From NCBI GenBank assembly GCA_910579185.1, contig CAJTTG010000002.1:186001-250000 (forward strand): a stretch of 64,000 nucleotides of DNA. The letters are read 5' to 3'. Of this stretch, positions 60,109 to 64,000 are shown in pieces. Positions within the stretch are counted from its first letter, which is position 1, and the number at the start of each line of letters is the position of its first letter. A program made the position numbers and the translations under genes. A model generated the notes under the pieces. That model saw only the letters and a program-made list of their open reading frames with translations. It was not told the DNA's origin and ran no database searches. Source of the stretch: an uncultured Muribaculaceae bacterium (GTDB lineage Bacteria > Bacteroidota > Bacteroidia > Bacteroidales > Muribaculaceae).

Positions 60109-60618
60109 TTATACTTCGTCGAGTTCCTCCTTTTCGTCACGTCCCTGACGAGAGATGATGAAAATGGATATGAAATAATCGAGAGAGATTTTTCCCGGCC
60201 CGGCGAGAAGGATAAAGAGGTAGATGCCTATGAACATGATAGGCAGATAGCCGGGATCGGTGCTGTTGAGGCCGTAGATGTATGTGTGGGGGAGAAGATC
60301 ATGTAAAATGTAATACTCTGCGGCAAGCATTGAAAGGATCGGTGGTATGGTCGCTAACCGGGTGAAGAATCCAACCATAATCAGCAGCGAACATAGAATC
60401 TCGATCACGATCATGATTATAAGACATGTCTGGGGTTCCATTCCGAAGATGGTAGGAAACACGGGGCTGAGTTCTGAATAATTGACCAGATGGCGGATTC
60501 CGAACTGCATGAACATGATGCCGACGAAAAGGCGCATGAAAAGACGGGCCATGTTGCTGTATGTATAGCCCGTGAAGCGGAGGAATATCCGTGACATAAT
60601 GTCAGCTGCTTTTTTCAT
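60109..60618 (-). CDS. DoxX-family membrane protein
   Basis: A 169-residue protein with four hydrophobic helices (ARLFMRLFVGIMFMQFGIRHL, TCLIIMIVIEILCSLLIMVGF, TIPPILSMLAAEYYI, LPIMFIGIYLFILLAGPGKISLDYFI). The last segment, AGPGKISLDY, is the signature of the DoxX/SURF4-like family. Members act as redox or membrane helpers, but no general substrate is known. The C-terminus is polar and acidic. It lies 36 bases after the DUF5106 gene. Confidence 0.82.
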   Translation of the reverse strand: MKKAADIMSRIFLRFTGYTYSNMARLFMRLFVGIMFMQFGIRHLVNYSELSPVFPTIFGMEPQTCLIIMIVIEILCSLLIMVGFFTRLATIPPILSMLAAEYYILHDLLPHTYIYGLNSTDPGYLPIMFIGIYLFILLAGPGKISLDYFISIFIISRQGRDEKEELDEV

Positions 60619-60654
60619 AATCTGAATATTTGGCTGTAAATGAGTCTGGTTAGC

Positions 60655-61536
60655 TTATTTTAGATGTGACATGACGGCAATAATGTCCGTCACGTTCGGA
60701 GTTCTGGCGAGGATTGCTCCGTTGGGGTTGAGGATGTAGAATGTCGGGGTGTGGCGCATGTCGTATAGGTCATTGACCTGCTCGGATGCTACCGTGAGCC
60801 ATTCTTTTGGATAGTTCATGGCCTGCTCGGTCCAGTTCTGATCAGGGTCGGAGGCGTAGATGCTGACAATGTCGACTTTTCCACCTTCCACAAGCATGCG
60901 TGTCTTGACATCGGCATCAAGGCGTATGCGTGCCATGTTGCAGTCGGAACAATCAGGGTCGTTGAAGAAGAGCACCGTGCATATCTTGGTGGTGTCGACA
61001 GCAAAGGTTCCCTGGGTGCCGTAGAGGTCGGTGTAGCTGAACGGTCGGGCAATCTGGCCGGGCTGGCTTCCTGACAGGACTTCTACGAGGTGGCGATAGC
61101 GCATTTTTGATGCTTTGTCAACCTTTCCATTGTCGACGATTGCCTGAGCGAACCTCAGGAAAAGCTCGTCGCTCTGTATCTCGGCTGAGTCACTGTAGAG
61201 CTTGTTTTCGGCCAGCTCGCCGATGAAAAGGACATTCGCCGGTTTCTTGGCGATTTTCTTCATGAAATTATCGACTCCGGCATATACCACGGTTGCCGAT
61301 GCGTAGGGCATGAATGACAGGTAGGTGTCGAATGCCTCAGCCATTTTGTCGCGTGACGAGAAAGCTTTGTTCAGATCGCAGAAATCCCAGTAATGTGTCA
61401 CCATGAAATCCGTGCGGTCCTGTAGGTTCTGCAGACTGTCCGGGATCACCGGAAGCTGGAAGAAAGTGTTGTTATCCTGCGCCATGGCGGACATGGATCC
61501 GATGAGCAGGGATAATATTATGAGAAATTTTTTCAT
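60655..61536 (-). CDS. DUF5106 thioredoxin-fold secreted protein
   Basis: A 293-residue protein starting MKKFLIILSLLIGSMSAMAQ (61536); the earlier Met at 61599 is before the promoter. Residues about 20-150 are the DUF5106 helical region (HYWDFCDLNKAFSSRDKMAEAF, DELFLRFAQAIVDNG). The C-terminal domain is thioredoxin-like with FFNDPDCSDCNMARIRL (C-x-x-C) and RHTPTFYILNPNG (cis-Pro). It is likely a periplasmic thiol oxidoreductase, in contrast to the lipoprotein at 32517, which has lost its CXXC. It is first in the eight-gene leftward run. Confidence 0.85.
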   Translation of the reverse strand: MKKFLIILSLLIGSMSAMAQDNNTFFQLPVIPDSLQNLQDRTDFMVTHYWDFCDLNKAFSSRDKMAEAFDTYLSFMPYASATVVYAGVDNFMKKIAKKPANVLFIGELAENKLYSDSAEIQSDELFLRFAQAIVDNGKVDKASKMRYRHLVEVLSGSQPGQIARPFSYTDLYGTQGTFAVDTTKICTVLFFNDPDCSDCNMARIRLDADVKTRMLVEGGKVDIVSIYASDPDQNWTEQAMNYPKEWLTVASEQVNDLYDMRHTPTFYILNPNGAILARTPNVTDIIAVMSHLK

Positions 61537-61580
61537 TTGTCTTGTCAGTATGTTTGTTGTTTGGCACGTTCTTTGCATCA

Positions 61581-61588
61581 CAAAATTA
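61581..61588 (-). promoter_or_regulatory. -7 promoter element of the DUF5106 operon
   Basis: The minus strand reads TAATTTTG, a TAnnTTTG match, 44 bases before the start at 61536. Confidence 0.55.
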
Positions 61589-61693
61589 ACAATAAACATT
61601 GAAACACGTCAAAAATGGGTCAAAAAAAACATTAATGCCCCGAGGATTGTTAGACGTATATAAACGAAAGTAAAACTATTTATCCAAAATATT

Positions 61694-64000
61694 ATGAATT
61701 TCAATAATTTCACGATCAAATCGCAGGAGGCTGTCCAGAAAGCGTTTGAGATCACTAAGGCCAATGGTAATCAAGCCATTGAACCGATCCATCTTTTGAA
61801 GGGGATTCTTTCGGAGGGTGAGTCGGTTGTGAAATTTATCTTCGCCAAAGTCGGTGCTAACATAGCCAGGCTGACGGATGCCGTTGACAAGGAACTTGCC
61901 TCTCTGCCGAAAGTTTCGGGAGGCGGCGAACCATATCTCAGCCGTTATTCCAATGACGTTCTCCAGCGTTCTCTTGATATTGCCAAAAAACAGGGTGACG
62001 AGTATGTTACTCTTGAGGCGATGTTGCTTGCTCTTTTTGAAGTCAATTCTCCGGCATCGGCCATCATGAAAGATTGTGGCATGGGCGAGAGCGAGATGAA
62101 AAGCGCGATAGAAGAACTTCGCAAAGGGAAGAAAGCTACCGACCAGAGTGCAGAGGAAACATATAATTCCTTGTCGAAATATGCCATCAACCTTAATGAG
62201 CGAGCCAGAACAGGTAAGCTCGATCCGGTGATAGGCCGAGATGATGAGATCCGCAGGGTTTTGCAGATCCTCAGCCGCCGAACAAAGAATAATCCAATGC
62301 TTATCGGCGAGCCGGGAACCGGTAAAACGGCAATTGCCGAGGGCTTGGCCCAGAGAATCGTGCGTGGTGATGTTCCTGAGAATCTGAGGACAAAGCAGAT
62401 CTTCTCGCTTGATATGGGTGCTCTGGTCGCCGGTGCAAAATATAAGGGAGAGTTTGAGGAACGTCTTAAAGCCATAGTCAATGAAGTGACCCAGAGCGAT
62501 GGCGAGATCATCCTGTTCATTGATGAGATCCACACACTTGTGGGCGCAGGAAAGGGTGAGGGTGCGATGGACGCAGCTAATATCCTCAAACCTGCACTGG
62601 CACGTGGCGAACTCAGAAGTATCGGTGCCACCACTCTCGATGAATACCAGAAATATTTTGAGAAAGACAAGGCTCTCGAACGCCGATTCCAGAAGGTGAT
62701 GGTCAACGAGCCTGATGAGATGAGCGCCATAGCTATTCTCCGAGGCTTGAAGGAGCGGTATGAGAACCATCATAAAGTGAGGATCCGCGATGAGGCGATT
62801 ATTGCCGCCGTGCAGCTTTCGGAGCGTTATATTACCGATCGATTCCTGCCGGATAAGGCCATTGACCTTGTGGATGAAGCAGCGTCGAAACTTCGTCTGG
62901 AGATTGATTCCGTGCCCCAGGCTCTTGATGAGATCTCACGAATGATAGCACAGAAAGAGATCGAACGTGAGGCTATCAAGCGAGAGGGCGATGAGGCCAA
63001 AGTGCGCGATATTGAAAAAGATCTTGCCGAAATGCGGGAGGAGGAGAAGTCGTACATGGCCAAATGGAAAGCCGAAAAAGATCTGATCAACCGTATCCAG
63101 CAGAACAAGATCGATATTGAGCAACTGAACTTTGATGCCGAACGCGCTGAACGCGAGGGCGATTATGCCCGTGTGGCCGAGATCCGCTATTCTAAAGTCC
63201 AGGAGAAGGAACGGGAGAATGCCGAGATCCAGGAGCAGCTTAAAATGATGCAGGGTGAAAAGGCTCTGATCAAGGAAGAGGTGGATGCGGAAGATATTGC
63301 CGATGTCGTTTCGCGCTGGACCGGAATCCCTGTCAACAAGATGGTTCAGAGCGAGAAGGAGAAACTGTTGCATCTTGAGGCCGAACTTCATAACAGAGTT
63401 GTAGGTCAGGAAGAAGCGATACGCGCCATTGCCGATGCCGTGCGCAGGTCGCGTGCCGGACTGAATGATCCACGCCGACCGATCGGCTCGTTCATATTCC
63501 TCGGCACGACAGGTGTGGGCAAAACGGAACTTGCCAAGGCTTTGGCCGAATATCTGTTCGACGATGAGAACATGATGACCCGTATCGATATGAGTGAATA
63601 TCAGGAGAAGCATACCGTGAGCCGACTTGTCGGAGCGCCTCCCGGATACGTCGGATATGATGAGGGCGGACAGTTGACGGAAGCAGTGCGTCGTAAACCA
63701 TATTCAGTGGTTCTTTTCGATGAGATCGAGAAAGCCCATCCTGATGTGTTCAATATTCTGCTTCAGGTGCTTGACGATGGCCGTCTGACCGACAACAAGG
63801 GTCGTCTGGTCAATTTCAAGAACACCATAATCATCATGACGTCGAATATGGGATCGTCGGTGATCCGCGACAATTTCGCCAAGATGACGCCGGAGAATCA
63901 TGATGAGGTTGTGGAAAAGACGAAACAGGAGGTTCTTGATATGCTGAAACAGACCATCCGTCCGGAATTCCTCAACCGTATCGACGAGACAATCATGTTC
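61694..64000 (+). CDS. clpB: ATP-dependent chaperone ClpB, C-terminus beyond window
   Basis: 769 codons from ATG 61694 to the window edge. It starts MNFNNFTIKSQEAVQKAF, an N-domain, then AAA-1 with Walker A GEPGTGKT (about 206) and sensor TIGATTLDEYQKYFEKD; a middle coiled-coil region (about 410-530) separates AAA-2 with Walker A FLGTTGVGKTELAKA (about 605), pore loop GAPPGYVGYDEGGQL and Walker B VVLFDEIEKAHPDVF. The M-domain identifies ClpB rather than ClpA or ClpC. It resolubilises protein aggregates with DnaK. The 157-base upstream gap has no TAnnTTTG, so a stress-specific promoter is possible. Confidence 0.95.
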   Translation, partial: MNFNNFTIKSQEAVQKAFEITKANGNQAIEPIHLLKGILSEGESVVKFIFAKVGANIARLTDAVDKELASLPKVSGGGEPYLSRYSNDVLQRSLDIAKKQGDEYVTLEAMLLALFEVNSPASAIMKDCGMGESEMKSAIEELRKGKKATDQSAEETYNSLSKYAINLNERARTGKLDPVIGRDDEIRRVLQILSRRTKNNPMLIGEPGTGKTAIAEGLAQRIVRGDVPENLRTKQIFSLDMGALVAGAKYKGEFEERLKAIVNEVTQSDGEIILFIDEIHTLVGAGKGEGAMDAANILKPALARGELRSIGATTLDEYQKYFEKDKALERRFQKVMVNEPDEMSAIAILRGLKERYENHHKVRIRDEAIIAAVQLSERYITDRFLPDKAIDLVDEAASKLRLEIDSVPQALDEISRMIAQKEIEREAIKREGDEAKVRDIEKDLAEMREEEKSYMAKWKAEKDLINRIQQNKIDIEQLNFDAERAEREGDYARVAEIRYSKVQEKERENAEIQEQLKMMQGEKALIKEEVDAEDIADVVSRWTGIPVNKMVQSEKEKLLHLEAELHNRVVGQEEAIRAIADAVRRSRAGLNDPRRPIGSFIFLGTTGVGKTELAKALAEYLFDDENMMTRIDMSEYQEKHTVSRLVGAPPGYVGYDEGGQLTEAVRRKPYSVVLFDEIEKAHPDVFNILLQVLDDGRLTDNKGRLVNFKNTIIIMTSNMGSSVIRDNFAKMTPENHDEVVEKTKQEVLDMLKQTIRPEFLNRIDETIMF

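Noticed and set aside
61676..62773. 365-codon and overlapping 261-codon frames on the minus strand
   Set aside because: Both are antisense to clpB with its AAA motifs; their compositions are not protein-like.

Overview
The window is an ordinary chromosomal stretch of a Bacteroidota bacterium, most likely order Bacteroidales. The evidence is the repeated TAnnTTTG promoter element, a short primary sigma factor without region 1.1, A-rich translation starts, and families typical of the phylum: DUF3857/transglutaminase proteins, GIN-domain lipoproteins, DUF4292, DUF5106, DUF6377 and OMP_b-brl barrels. A gut Muribaculaceae-like genome is my guess from GC content and protein style; it is not proven by the sequence. 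I see no rRNA, tRNA, CRISPR array, transposase or integrase.

Layout. 1-4 kb (minus): two DUF3857-type secreted proteins, the first cut by the window edge, and a GIN-domain lipoprotein. 4-8.6 kb (plus): a dicarboxylate/amino-acid symporter, a two-gene ABC exporter and rpoD. 8.8-12.1 kb: an OmpH/Skp-like lipoprotein and a 54-residue membrane protein (minus), then pepD and an N-acetylmuramidase (plus). 12.1-16.2 kb: an A/T-rich two-gene insert, consisting of a membrane-tethered TPR/HTH regulator and an outer-membrane barrel, bracketed by a 91-bp direct repeat of the muramidase 3' end. 16.3-23.5 kb (minus): envC-like, DUF4292, TPR, dut and a barrel in one run, then prmA, a small protein, a holin-like protein and two YtxH proteins driven from a duplicated promoter module. 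23.8-33.6 kb: a GH20 hexosaminidase, prfB with its programmed frameshift, an acyl-CoA synthetase, three glycosyltransferases and a thioredoxin-fold lipoprotein.

33.7-42.2 kb (plus): parE-coaD-S41 protease-ispD-recG as a tight operon, then ndk and an M23 peptidase. 42.3-46.5 kb (minus): two small unknowns, a phosphohexomutase and an OmpA-family protein. 46.9-53.9 kb (plus): dxr-rseP-rlmI-DPP III-recR-GNAT. 53.9-61.5 kb (minus): an eight-gene run from a DUF5106 thioredoxin lipoprotein through DoxX, mnmA, a bifunctional nuclease, a nucleoside transporter, rsmE and kdsA to a second TPR/HTH membrane regulator. The window ends inside clpB.

Functionally most genes are housekeeping: envelope and peptidoglycan upkeep (muramidase, EnvC, M23, OmpA, RseP, KdsA), isoprenoid synthesis (IspD, Dxr), translation quality (PrfB, MnmA, RsmE, RlmI, PrmA), DNA repair and topology (RecG, RecR, ParE) and peptide or glycan breakdown. 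The most unusual item is the 12.1-16.2 kb insert.
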